From NCBI GenBank assembly GCA_902496595.1, contig CABVBV010000119.1, positions 1 to 6,593 on the forward strand: a DNA stretch of 6,593 nt, given 5' to 3'. Under the pieces are notes generated by a model. It worked only from the letters and a program-made list of their open reading frames with translations. It made no database searches and was not told the DNA's origin. This stretch comes from an uncultured Eubacteriales bacterium. GTDB lineage: Bacteria; Bacillota; Clostridia; Oscillospirales; Oscillospiraceae. A program made the translations under genes and the position numbers. Every line of letters begins with the position of its first letter. The stretch's first letter is position 1. Positions 1-5,567 of this stretch are shown one piece after another.

Positions 1-5
1 CGCGT

Positions 6-97
6 GGAGATGTCGCGTAGTTGGTCGAGCGCGCACGATTGGAAATCGTGTAAGGGTCAAAAGCCCTTCGAGAGTTCGAATCTCTCCATCTCCGCCA
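6..97 (+). tRNA. tRNA-Ser, anticodon GGA
   Basis: This is a complete class II (long variable arm) serine tRNA that decodes UCC/UCU. The acceptor stem pairs GGAGATG (6-12) with CATCTCC (87-93), followed by discriminator G94 and an encoded CCA (95-97). The anticodon stem CACGA/TCGTG (34-38/46-50) encloses a 7-nt loop with anticodon GGA at 41-43. The variable arm forms an AAGGG/CCCTT hairpin around 52-68. The T arm GAGAG/CTCTC (70-74/82-86) encloses TTCGAAT. All stems pair without mismatch, so the gene looks functional. Its promoter would lie to the left of the window or in an upstream transcript. A strong hairpin terminator follows directly. Confidence 0.97.
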
Positions 98-130
98 AAA
101 AACCGCAGTCACGACCGTGACTGCGGTTTT
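98..130. terminator. Bidirectional intrinsic terminator between tRNA-Ser and the minus-strand DUF3784 gene
   Basis: An 11-bp perfect GC-rich stem pairs 103-113 with 116-126 (core CCGCAGTCACG) and leaves a minimal 2-nt apical gap, so the real loop is probably 4 nt with the closing pair open. The plus strand then runs into TTTT (127-130). Read on the minus strand, the hairpin is followed by the complement of the A-run at 97-102, giving six U residues. It therefore fits as terminator for the tRNA transcript rightwards and for the GntR/DUF3784 transcript leftwards. Confidence 0.85.
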
Positions 131-164
131 AACTTTATGAATTTGTACGCCGGAGCTGCCGCCT

Positions 165-476
165 TCATTTACCGGAAGAGCCCGGTATGGCGGAGTAGGC
201 CAGGGCGGAGAGGAAGCCTGCGCCCATGGGCCAGGCGAAAACTGTGAGGTCTGTCAGCACCCAGAGGCTCATGAACAGGAAGGCAAAGCCCAGGAGCAGG
301 AAAACGACTGCCGACCGCCGGTACCAGCGCTTTATATTCGTCTCAGTCCGCTCCCGTTTCTCCGAAACGAGCATGGAATTATTCAGGATCGGGCCCTTTT
401 CCCTGAACTGCATGAAGCTCAGAATGAACAGCACCAGAGTCACCAGCGCACAAATGACCACATTTGCCGTTTTCAT
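165..476 (-). CDS. Small three-helix membrane protein, DUF3784-like
   Basis: This 103-residue protein is almost entirely membrane-embedded. Three hydrophobic segments are visible, at about residues 4-23, 55-74 and 78-97. They are joined by a charged loop (about 24-54, rich in R, K and E) that holds a KGPILNNS motif at 28-35. The layout of a first helix, a KGP-L-N-N loop with a charged stretch, an aromatic/Arg pair before helix 2 and then helix 3 matches what I recall of DUF3784 proteins in Clostridia, a family of unknown function. The ATG overlaps the stop of the upstream GntR gene by 4 bp (ATGA, 473-476). A purine-rich GAAGAGGG site precedes it inside that gene, so translation is probably coupled. 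It ends just before the bidirectional hairpin at 98-130. The family call is from memory of sequence pattern and is less certain than the membrane topology. It might be a sensor or accessory protein for the regulator, but nothing in the sequence shows this. Confidence 0.75.
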   Translation of the reverse strand: MKTANVVICALVTLVLFILSFMQFREKGPILNNSMLVSEKRERTETNIKRWYRRSAVVFLLLGFAFLFMSLWVLTDLTVFAWPMGAGFLSALAYSAIPGSSGK

Positions 477-1177
477 TTTACCCTCTTCTTTCCGGACAGA
501 TTTTCGTCCGCCCGCATGATTATCTCCCTGACCAGCTCCGAAGCGAGCGCCCCGTTTCCGGCCTTGACCGCTTCAGTCAGCTCGGCGTGCAGCCGCACCG
601 ACTGCTTACGCTCGGCGGCTGTCCGGTAATGCTCCGCCGTCAGGCCTCTCAGCGGGCCGTGAAAGGCCTTGAACGTCATGGCGTAAACGTCGTTGCCCGA
701 GAGCTTCGTCAGCTGATAGTGGTATTCGCATATGGCGTCGACCAGCTCCGGCCCGGACGCCGTCTTTATTTTTTCCATGAGCCCGGGCAGGACTTCGTCC
801 TCCGCTCCGCGTCCGCTCATGCAGGCAAGCCTCGCGCACTCGCATTCTATCAGTGCCCGCATATCCATGAGATCGTGCAGCAGCGACTCTCCCATATTTG
901 CCGAACCGTAATCCATGATGACCGACAGCGTCTGCGGGGTGGCCTCCCTCAGAAAGTCCGACACAAAGGCGCCCTTCCTGGGTACGATCCTCACGAATCC
1001 CTTCCGCTCAAGCTCCAGCATTCCCAGGTTCACGCTGCTCCGGCTCAGCTTGAATCTCACGGCGAGCTCCCGCTCCGCCTCCAGCCTCTCCCCGGGCTGC
1101 AGCTTGCCCGAGAGTATCTGCGCCTCTATCTCGCTCACAAAGCTCTTTCTCTTGGAATTATCCACTGTTGCGGCCAT
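473..1177 (-). CDS. GntR-family transcriptional regulator, FadR/FCD subfamily
   Basis: This 234-residue DNA-binding regulator has the usual length for the FadR subgroup. Residues about 11-78 form the GntR winged helix-turn-helix: an ILSGKLQPGERL stretch, recognition region LAVRFKLSRSSVN (about 38-50), then a GFVRIVPRKGAFV wing. The rest is an all-helical FCD effector domain with the family pattern MRALIE (106-111), H153 in EYHYQL, and H198. In FCD proteins Asp and His residues usually bind a metal that helps hold a carboxylate ligand. Here the C-terminal position where a His is common appears to read MRAD (D224), which is a tentative alignment. The ATG at 1177 is supported by a TGGAGG site 5-6 nt upstream. 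The gene is divergent from the oxidoreductase operon and overlaps the downstream membrane protein gene by 4 bp. It most likely controls the divergent pair and itself. The effector is unknown; organic acids or acyl-CoAs are typical for this family. Confidence 0.93.
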   Translation of the reverse strand: MAATVDNSKRKSFVSEIEAQILSGKLQPGERLEAERELAVRFKLSRSSVNLGMLELERKGFVRIVPRKGAFVSDFLREATPQTLSVIMDYGSANMGESLLHDLMDMRALIECECARLACMSGRGAEDEVLPGLMEKIKTASGPELVDAICEYHYQLTKLSGNDVYAMTFKAFHGPLRGLTAEHYRTAAERKQSVRLHAELTEAVKAGNGALASELVREIIMRADENLSGKKRVK

Positions 1178-1209
1178 GACGTACCTCCAAAGCTCTCTCT
1201 TTCAAGACT

Positions 1210-1238
1210 AGGATAAACTGAAACCCACGTAAAATCAA
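1210..1238 (-). promoter_or_regulatory. Predicted sigma-A promoter of the GntR/DUF3784 unit
   Basis: Read on the minus strand, a -35 TTGATT (complement of 1233-1238) is followed after exactly 17 bp by a -10 TATCCT (complement of 1210-1215). That gives 5/6 and 4/6 matches to the TTGACA and TATAAT consensus. Transcription would start near 1203, leaving about 25 nt of leader with the TGGAGG ribosome site before the ATG at 1177. It is the best match in the divergent spacer for this direction but is not a strong promoter. Confidence 0.55.
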
Positions 1239-1262
1239 GCACGGCCTGCAAGCCGGAGAAAA

Positions 1263-1279
1263 TTGTGTAAATATCACAA
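1263..1279. promoter_or_regulatory. Candidate operator: TTGTG-N7-CACAA palindrome
   Basis: Two 5-bp arms, TTGTG (1263-1267) and CACAA (1275-1279), form an inverted repeat around an AT-rich TAAATAT centre. The site lies between the two divergent -35 elements, ending 7 bp upstream of the plus-strand -35 at 1287. It is placed to let the divergently encoded GntR protein act on both promoters. The length and AT-rich centre suit a dimeric regulator. It is not an exact match to the short TNGTNNNACNA pattern known for FadR-type proteins and also resembles a CRP/FNR-like half-site pair, so which protein binds is open. Confidence 0.45.
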
Positions 1280-1286
1280 AGGCCGG

Positions 1287-1315
1287 TTGAAAAGGGGAGA
1301 GGCTGCGTATATAAT
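1287..1315 (+). promoter_or_regulatory. Predicted sigma-A promoter of the FAD oxidoreductase/reductase operon
   Basis: A -35 TTGAAA (1287-1292, 5/6 match) is followed after 17 bp by a perfect -10 TATAAT (1310-1315). Transcription would begin near 1322, giving a leader of about 30 nt that contains the AAGGAGG ribosome site at 1340-1346, 7 nt before the ATG. This is the strongest promoter in the window. A near-consensus promoter next to a palindrome and a divergent repressor-type gene suggests an inducible operon held off by the regulator. Confidence 0.8.
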
Positions 1316-1322
1316 GCTGTTG

Positions 1323-1333
1323 TGGCCATGCCA
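1323..1333. promoter_or_regulatory. Candidate second operator at the start of transcription: TGGC-N3-GCCA
   Basis: A perfect 11-bp inverted repeat, TGGC (1323-1326), CAT, GCCA (1330-1333), lies at the predicted +1 of the oxidoreductase operon. Its layout of 4-bp arms with a 3-bp spacer resembles FadR-type operators (TGGT-N3-ACCA in E. coli FadR). A protein bound here would block initiation. Short palindromes of this size occur often by chance, so this is only a candidate. Confidence 0.3.
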
Positions 1334-1353
1334 GTAATGAAGGAGGGCGAGCG

Positions 1354-2883
1354 ATGCAAAAATACGACGTTGTGGTGATAGGCGCCGGAAACGGCGGATT
1401 GGCCGCCGCGGCCTGTCTCGCAAAGGCGGGAAAAAAGGTGCTGCTTCTGGAAAAGCACAATCTGCCGGGCGGCTGCGCCACCAGCTTCCGCAGGGGCAGG
1501 TTCGAGTTCGAGTCCGCGCTGCATGAGCTGTGCCAGATGGGTGAGCCCGGACAGGGCGGGCACGTCAGAGAGCTGCTCGACGAGTTGGGCCTGGACGTAG
1601 AGTGGGTGCCCGTGGATGAGGCGTTCAGGTCGATCAGCACCGACCCCGACGAGGGCTTTGACGTGACCATTCCAGCCGACGAGAGGGGTTTCATCGAGGC
1701 CATGGAAAAGGCCGTGCCCGGCTGCCGAGAGTCCATTGAAAACCTCATGGAACTCACGAGGATGATAGGCGACGGCGTGGACTGGCTCTACGAGCGGAAC
1801 AACGATCCCCCAAAGCTGCCCATGCTCCTGAAGTGGGCCGACCTCATGCGCTGTGTTTCCGTTCCGACGGATGAGATGCTCATAAAGCTCGGAGTGCCGA
1901 AAAAGGCCAGGCAGATATACGAGAGCTACTGGGACTACGTCGGAGTGGACTCGACAAAGATGAGCTTTGCGGTCTACGCGCAGATGTTCAGGATGTATCT
2001 CAACTTCAAGCCCTACATCTGCAAGATGCGCAGCCACGAGATCGCGCTCGCCTTCGACCGGAGGATACGCGAGCTGGGCGGGGAGATCTGGTACAACTGC
2101 GAGGTCGGGAAGATAGACGTACGAAACGGCGAAGTCCGGGGCGTTATCCTCAAGGACGGCAGGACGATAGAGTGCTCCAGGGTGGTCTCGAACCTCATGC
2201 CTACGGTGGTGTTCTCGAAGATGGTGAGTCCGGCCGAGGTGCCGGAGCGCGACAGGCGCGCCTGCAACGCCAGGCGGCTCGCGCAGAACTGCTTCACCAT
2301 CTACCTCGGACTCGACGCGACGGCGGACGAGCTCGGGATCGAGGGCTACGACACCTTCGTGCGTGACACGGGCGACACGCTGAAGCAATACGAGAACTCG
2401 GCGACGATAGACTCGCACAAGACCTACTGCGTCACCTGTCTGAACCGGGCCGTCCCCGACTGCTCGCCCCCGGGCACCTGCATCCTGTCCTTCTCCAAGT
2501 TCTACTCCGCGGACGCCTTCGCGGGCGTGTCGGAGCGCGAGTACTTCGACGTGAAGACGAGGATAGCCGAGGAGACGATAGACCATTTCGAGAAATGGTT
2601 CAACGTTGACATACGCAGTCACATCGAGGAGATCGTGACGGCGAGCCCAGTGACCTTCGCGAGATATATCGGCACACCGCAGGGCGATGTCTACGGCTAT
2701 GCGAGCGAGATGTGGGACGGTATGTTCCCGCGTGTCATGTCCTGCGAGAAGCTGGACTACACGATAAAGGGCCTGCGCTTCTGCGGCGGGCACGGCACGA
2801 ATATGGACGGCTACAGCCAGGCCTACCTCTCCGGCGCGGAGGCTGCCAGGTACACGCTCAAGGACATGAAGGAGGGCCGCTGA
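1354..2883 (+). CDS. FAD-dependent oxidoreductase, CrtI / phytoene-dehydrogenase-like (NAD(P)-binding Rossmann fold)
   Basis: This 509-residue cytoplasmic or membrane-peripheral flavoprotein belongs to the amine-oxidase/CrtI superfamily. The FAD-binding beta-alpha-beta unit is at the N-terminus: VVIGAGNGG (residues 7-15), ribose-binding E33 in VLLLEKHN, then a PGGCATSF motif (38-45). The C-terminus (about 474-509) carries the second FAD contact, FCGGHGTNMDGYSQAYLSG, equivalent to the glycine-rich end of CrtI/RetSat enzymes. The length is normal for CrtI-like proteins. No signal peptide is evident. Relatives either desaturate or saturate C=C bonds in hydrophobic substrates such as carotenoids and retinol. 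No other carotenoid gene is nearby, so carotenoid synthesis is unlikely. The start is supported by AAGGAGG 7 nt upstream. The next gene, 1 nt downstream, encodes an NAD(P)H/[2Fe-2S] reductase, a likely electron partner, so a C=C reductase role is plausible but inferred. AGG is its commonest Arg codon. The substrate is unknown. Confidence 0.9.
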   Translation: MQKYDVVVIGAGNGGLAAAACLAKAGKKVLLLEKHNLPGGCATSFRRGRFEFESALHELCQMGEPGQGGHVRELLDELGLDVEWVPVDEAFRSISTDPDEGFDVTIPADERGFIEAMEKAVPGCRESIENLMELTRMIGDGVDWLYERNNDPPKLPMLLKWADLMRCVSVPTDEMLIKLGVPKKARQIYESYWDYVGVDSTKMSFAVYAQMFRMYLNFKPYICKMRSHEIALAFDRRIRELGGEIWYNCEVGKIDVRNGEVRGVILKDGRTIECSRVVSNLMPTVVFSKMVSPAEVPERDRRACNARRLAQNCFTIYLGLDATADELGIEGYDTFVRDTGDTLKQYENSATIDSHKTYCVTCLNRAVPDCSPPGTCILSFSKFYSADAFAGVSEREYFDVKTRIAEETIDHFEKWFNVDIRSHIEEIVTASPVTFARYIGTPQGDVYGYASEMWDGMFPRVMSCEKLDYTIKGLRFCGGHGTNMDGYSQAYLSGAEAARYTLKDMKEGR

Positions 2884-2884
2884 G

Positions 2885-4075
2885 ATGAAGTATCATTACG
2901 ACAGGAGCGAGATAAGGAAGATCCCGCTTTCGGGCTTCCTCAACATGGTTCCGGAGCGAAACAGGAGGATAGCGAAAGGCGCCGAGACCCTGCCCGTGTC
3001 GGAATTTAACGCCAACCGGCTGGCAAAGAGCCTGCATCCGAAGACTCAGAGCGTGAAGATAGCGAAGGTGGAGGAGCACGGCGAGGCCAAGAGCTTCACC
3101 CTTGTTCCGGATGCGGACAGGGGCACGGAGAAGCTGGCGTATTTCCGAGCCAGCCAGTACGTGAGCGTCGGCCTGAACATTGACGGGGCGGTGCTCTCGA
3201 AGCCCTACACGATACGTTCTGGGCCGGGCTCTGCTCTGGGCGGAACGAACACGAGCTACATCCTGACGATAAAGCGGACAGAGCCGGGCTACGCCTCAAA
3301 GTGGATACTCGAGAACTGGAAAGAGGGCGACAGGCTCGAGATCTCCGGGCCGCTCGGGGATTTCTACTATGACCGGATACGCGATGCGAAGAGCGTGGTA
3401 GCTCTCGCCGGAGGCAGCGGCATAACCCCGTTTTTCTCCATGGCTGAGGCGATCGCGGATGGGATAGAGGACTTCAGCCTCACCATCCTCTACGGCAGCC
3501 GGACGGAGGCCGGAATACTTCTGAAAGACGAGCTTGACGATGTCGCAGCCAGGGCCGGCGGCAAGGTGAAGGTCGTCCATGTCCTCAGCGACGAAGAGAA
3601 GGAGGGCTTCGAGCACGGTTTCCTCACCTCGGAGCTTGTGCGGAGGTATGCGCCCGATGGGGACTATTCAGTCTTCATGTGCGGGCCGCAGGCGATGTAC
3701 GACTATGAGGAGAAGGAGCTAGGCTCCCTGGGCCTGCCGAGGCGCAGGATAAGGCGCGAGCTGTCCGGGGACTATATAATGGGCGGGCAGTCTGAGAAGA
3801 GCTACGCTCTGACGCTCAGGCTGCGCGGAGAGAGCCTGACGTTCAGGTGCCGCGAGAACGAGAGCCTGGAGTGGGCGATAGAGAGGGCAGGAGTAAAAGC
3901 GCCGACGCATTGCCGCAGCGGGGAGTGCGGCTGGTGCCACGCGAGGTTGGTGTCCGGAGAGGTCTATGTGCCGGAGCCTGCGGACGGAAGGAGGGCCGCG
4001 GATGTGAAGTTCGGCTGGATACACCCCTGCGCGAGCTTCCCGAGGTCTGACGTGGAGCTTGAAATATATCCCTGA
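2885..4075 (+). CDS. NAD(P)H oxidoreductase with ferredoxin-reductase domain and C-terminal [2Fe-2S] ferredoxin domain (PaaE/Hcr-like)
   Basis: This 396-residue protein carries a whole short electron-transfer chain. After an N-terminal extension of about 50 basic, cysteine-free residues comes a ferredoxin-NADP+ reductase-type flavin barrel with the flavin-binding KPYTIRS (106-112). The nucleotide domain follows, with AGGSGITP (175-182) and MCGPQAMYDY (265-274). The C-terminal plant-type ferredoxin domain has cluster ligands C343, C348, C351 and C382 (C-x4-C-x2-C-x30-C). This order (flavin, NAD, ferredoxin) is that of PaaE and Hcr-type reductases. It should take hydride from NADH or NADPH and deliver single electrons through the iron-sulfur cluster. 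The ATG follows the upstream stop by 1 nt, with AAGGAGGG (2869-2876) inside the upstream gene, so the two are tightly co-expressed. The CrtI-like flavoprotein is the likely electron acceptor, by context. No oxygenase partner is present, which argues against the aerobic hydroxylase role common in this family. The N-terminal extension has no family I recognise. Confidence 0.93.
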   Translation: MKYHYDRSEIRKIPLSGFLNMVPERNRRIAKGAETLPVSEFNANRLAKSLHPKTQSVKIAKVEEHGEAKSFTLVPDADRGTEKLAYFRASQYVSVGLNIDGAVLSKPYTIRSGPGSALGGTNTSYILTIKRTEPGYASKWILENWKEGDRLEISGPLGDFYYDRIRDAKSVVALAGGSGITPFFSMAEAIADGIEDFSLTILYGSRTEAGILLKDELDDVAARAGGKVKVVHVLSDEEKEGFEHGFLTSELVRRYAPDGDYSVFMCGPQAMYDYEEKELGSLGLPRRRIRRELSGDYIMGGQSEKSYALTLRLRGESLTFRCRENESLEWAIERAGVKAPTHCRSGECGWCHARLVSGEVYVPEPADGRRAADVKFGWIHPCASFPRSDVELEIYP

Positions 4076-4091
4076 GCGGGGATCGCCGCAC

Positions 4092-4120
4092 TTGCCAAAA
4101 GAGGCCTCATGGTGTAAACT
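4092..4120 (+). promoter_or_regulatory. Possible promoter of the DUF975 gene, with -10 inside a palindrome
   Basis: A -35-like TTGCCA (4092-4097, 5/6) is followed after 17 bp by TAAACT (4115-4120, 4/6). The -10 lies at the centre of the 14-bp inverted repeat at 4104-4133, so a protein bound to that repeat would block it. The transcript would start near 4126-4128, about 70 nt before the gene. It is the best-spaced promoter I can find for the DUF975 gene but is weak. Confidence 0.3.
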
Positions 4121-4140
4121 TACACCATGAGGCTTTCAGC
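4101..4140 (+). terminator. Long hairpin after the redox operon: terminator or operator
   Basis: A 14-bp perfect inverted repeat pairs 4104-4117 with 4120-4133 (arms GCCTCATGGTGTAA and TTACACCATGAGGC) around a 2-nt centre. It lies 28 nt after the stop of the reductase gene. As RNA it would be a very stable stem. The following sequence (TTTCAGCTTT) is only a weak U-tract, and on the other strand the run after the stem is also short. Transcription termination for the oxidoreductase operon is the default reading. Because the U-tract is poor and the repeat is perfect at DNA level, an operator role for the downstream gene is a real alternative. Confidence 0.6.
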
Positions 4141-4197
4141 TTTCACGGCTGGGGCGCAGATCCTGCAGGGTTTGACATATTTGAAAGGAGCAAAGCT

Positions 4198-4914
4198 ATG
4201 TCCGGTTATATCGACCGAGCTGCCATAAAGGCCGACGCAAGAGAGGCCATGCGGCAGTCACAGACGAGTCCTTACATCATGGCGCTCATATACTGTGCGA
4301 TTTCATATGTTATAGGCATCCTCTCATCCAGGATTATGCGGGTCGATGTGGCTTCATATATGCGTCTTCTCACCGTGTACGACGCCGACACTACGGTCAG
4401 GGTCTATATCTCCAACGCGCCGGGAGCGTTTGCGTACATCATAGATCTGCTCCTGAACTTCATGAGCTGGCTGCTCTATGCGGGCTTTGTCATCTTCATC
4501 CTGAACATGATCAGGCGGAAGGAGAACAGCCTGTGGAACCTGATAGACGGTTTCCAGCACTTCCTGAAGATCATCGGCCTGAACATAGTCATGTCGATAT
4601 TCGTGTTCCTCTGGGGCCTGCTGCTCGTTATACCCGGGATAATAGCGAGCTACCGTTACCGTCAGGCGCTGTATCTGCTGCTTGATCACCCGGATATGGG
4701 CATTATGGAGTGCATAAACGAGAGCAAGCGGCTCATGCGCGGGAGAAAGGCGGAGCTGTTCGTGCTCGACCTGAGCTTCATAGGCTGGGCGCTGCTGTCC
4801 ATCATCCCATTTGTCTCGGTCTACACCTATCCGTATATTGAGGGCACCTATGCCATCTATTACTCGGAACTCAGAAGGATTGATTTCGAGCGGCATGAAG
4901 ACCGGGGATACTGA
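4198..4914 (+). CDS. DUF975 family integral membrane protein
   Basis: This 238-residue polytopic membrane protein has hydrophobic segments at about residues 26-44, 77-105, 124-150 and 187-213, some long enough to hold more than one helix. Features typical of the Firmicutes DUF975 family are visible: a soluble N-terminus with an IKADAREAM stretch (10-18), LWNLIDGFQ (112-120), LLLVIPGIIASYRYRQALY (141-159), a DHPDMGIMECINESKRLM segment (163-180), ELFVLDLSFIGWALL (186-200) and EGTYAIYYSELRR (215-227). The family's function is unknown. It is common in Firmicutes, often as a single gene, as here. The ATG has AAAGGAG (4184-4190) 7 nt upstream. The gene stands alone between two hairpins, so it is probably transcribed by itself, and there is no sign of a functional link to the redox operon. 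Confidence 0.92.
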   Translation: MSGYIDRAAIKADAREAMRQSQTSPYIMALIYCAISYVIGILSSRIMRVDVASYMRLLTVYDADTTVRVYISNAPGAFAYIIDLLLNFMSWLLYAGFVIFILNMIRRKENSLWNLIDGFQHFLKIIGLNIVMSIFVFLWGLLLVIPGIIASYRYRQALYLLLDHPDMGIMECINESKRLMRGRKAELFVLDLSFIGWALLSIIPFVSVYTYPYIEGTYAIYYSELRRIDFERHEDRGY

Positions 4915-4947
4915 GGCTGAATCGAAGGCAAAAACAAAATAAATTTT

Positions 4948-4986
4948 AAACGCACTGCGGTATTTTCCGCAGTGCGTTTTTGTTTT
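4948..4986. terminator. Bidirectional intrinsic terminator between convergent genes
   Basis: A 13-bp stem, AAACGCACTGCGG (4948-4960) with CCGCAGTGCGTTT (4967-4979), encloses loop TATTTT. On the plus strand it runs into TTTTTGTTTT (4977-4986), a classic strong terminator for the DUF975 gene. Read leftwards, the hairpin ends in the complement of the A- and T-rich stretch at 4931-4950, adequate for terminating the minus-strand hydrogenase/ECF transcript that stops at 5003. Confidence 0.92.
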
Positions 4987-5002
4987 ATCGGGAGGCCGGA
5001 AC

Positions 5003-5566
5003 TCAGTTCCGGCTCTTCAGCAGCCTCGGCAGTATCGTCAGGGCCAGGGCTGCGCCGATCAGCGCGGTCAGGCCCTGGGGCCAGGAGAACATTATGGACA
5101 GCATCTTCACCTGCTGCTCCGCAACTCCGGAGAGCAGGCCGAGCACGAAGGGTACGCATATCCAGAGGAACGCGCACTTTACTACCGCCGCGACCACAGC
5201 CGCAAAGGCCCAGCGCCCGAACTGCCATTCCCTGCCGTGCAGCAGACCGAACACGGCCGCCAGAACCGCGTTGCCGCAGGCTATGACGGGGGTAACGGCC
5301 GGTATCGCGGGCCCGATTCCGATGAGCGTCGCCAGTACCGACGAGAGTATGCCTATCGCTACTCCAGACCAAATTCCCGTCGTGGCCGTGAACACAAACA
5401 GCACACAGTTCACAAGCGAGCCCGTAACCAGCTGCGTCACCGAGAACGGCCCCGTGATCACCGCGCCTGCGGGCAGCAGCTTGCCCAGGAGCTGCGCCAC
5501 GACTACCAGCGCCACGCCCAGCGCCGTCCGCGTGACCCAACGCGCCGCCGTCTGATTGTGGGTCAT
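5003..5566 (-). CDS. ECF-type transporter S component (substrate-binding membrane subunit), substrate unknown
   Basis: This 187-residue, very hydrophobic protein probably has five or six helices: about residues 11-31, 36-60, 63-83, 89-110, 117-145 and 162-182. ECF S components bind a vitamin or micronutrient in the membrane and work with a shared EcfA/EcfA'/EcfT energising module. The pattern is what I recall of clostridial ECF S proteins: an N-terminal RTALGVALVVVAQLL stretch (13-27), a TGSLVN loop (48-53), LIGIGPAIPAVTPVIACGNA (81-100) and a basic C-terminus. No ATPase or EcfT gene is in the window, so the module would be encoded elsewhere. I chose the ATG at 5566: it follows the hydrogenase stop by 1 nt, and GAGGA and AAGGAGGT sites lie 5 and 11 nt upstream. 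A start at 5617 would add 17 charged residues read out of frame inside the hydrogenase gene. The vitamin or other substrate cannot be deduced. Confidence 0.75.
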   Translation of the reverse strand: MTHNQTAARWVTRTALGVALVVVAQLLGKLLPAGAVITGPFSVTQLVTGSLVNCVLFVFTATTGIWSGVAIGILSSVLATLIGIGPAIPAVTPVIACGNAVLAAVFGLLHGREWQFGRWAFAAVVAAVVKCAFLWICVPFVLGLLSGVAEQQVKMLSIMFSWPQGLTALIGAALALTILPRLLKSRN

Positions 5567-5567
5567 A

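Noticed and set aside
6..130. tRNA-Ser 3' end as an integration site for a mobile element
   Set aside because: No integrase gene, no repeated copy of the tRNA 3' end within the window, and the following genes look like ordinary chromosomal Firmicutes genes.
464..1216. 250-codon plus-strand open frame opposite the GntR regulator
   Set aside because: The minus strand encodes a complete GntR winged helix and FCD domain with a good ribosome site. The plus-strand translation is rich in Arg, Leu and His and has no recognisable motif or start signal.
1135..2793. 552-codon minus-strand open frame opposite the FAD oxidoreductase
   Set aside because: It is a GC-bias shadow. The plus strand carries a clear flavoprotein with FAD motifs at both ends, while the minus-strand translation shows no family pattern, crosses the divergent promoter region and overlaps the start of the GntR gene.
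4172..4177. Perfect TTGACA upstream of the DUF975 gene as a -35 box
   Set aside because: It is only 20 nt before the start codon, so a -10 would fall at or inside the coding sequence, and no good -10 is found there.
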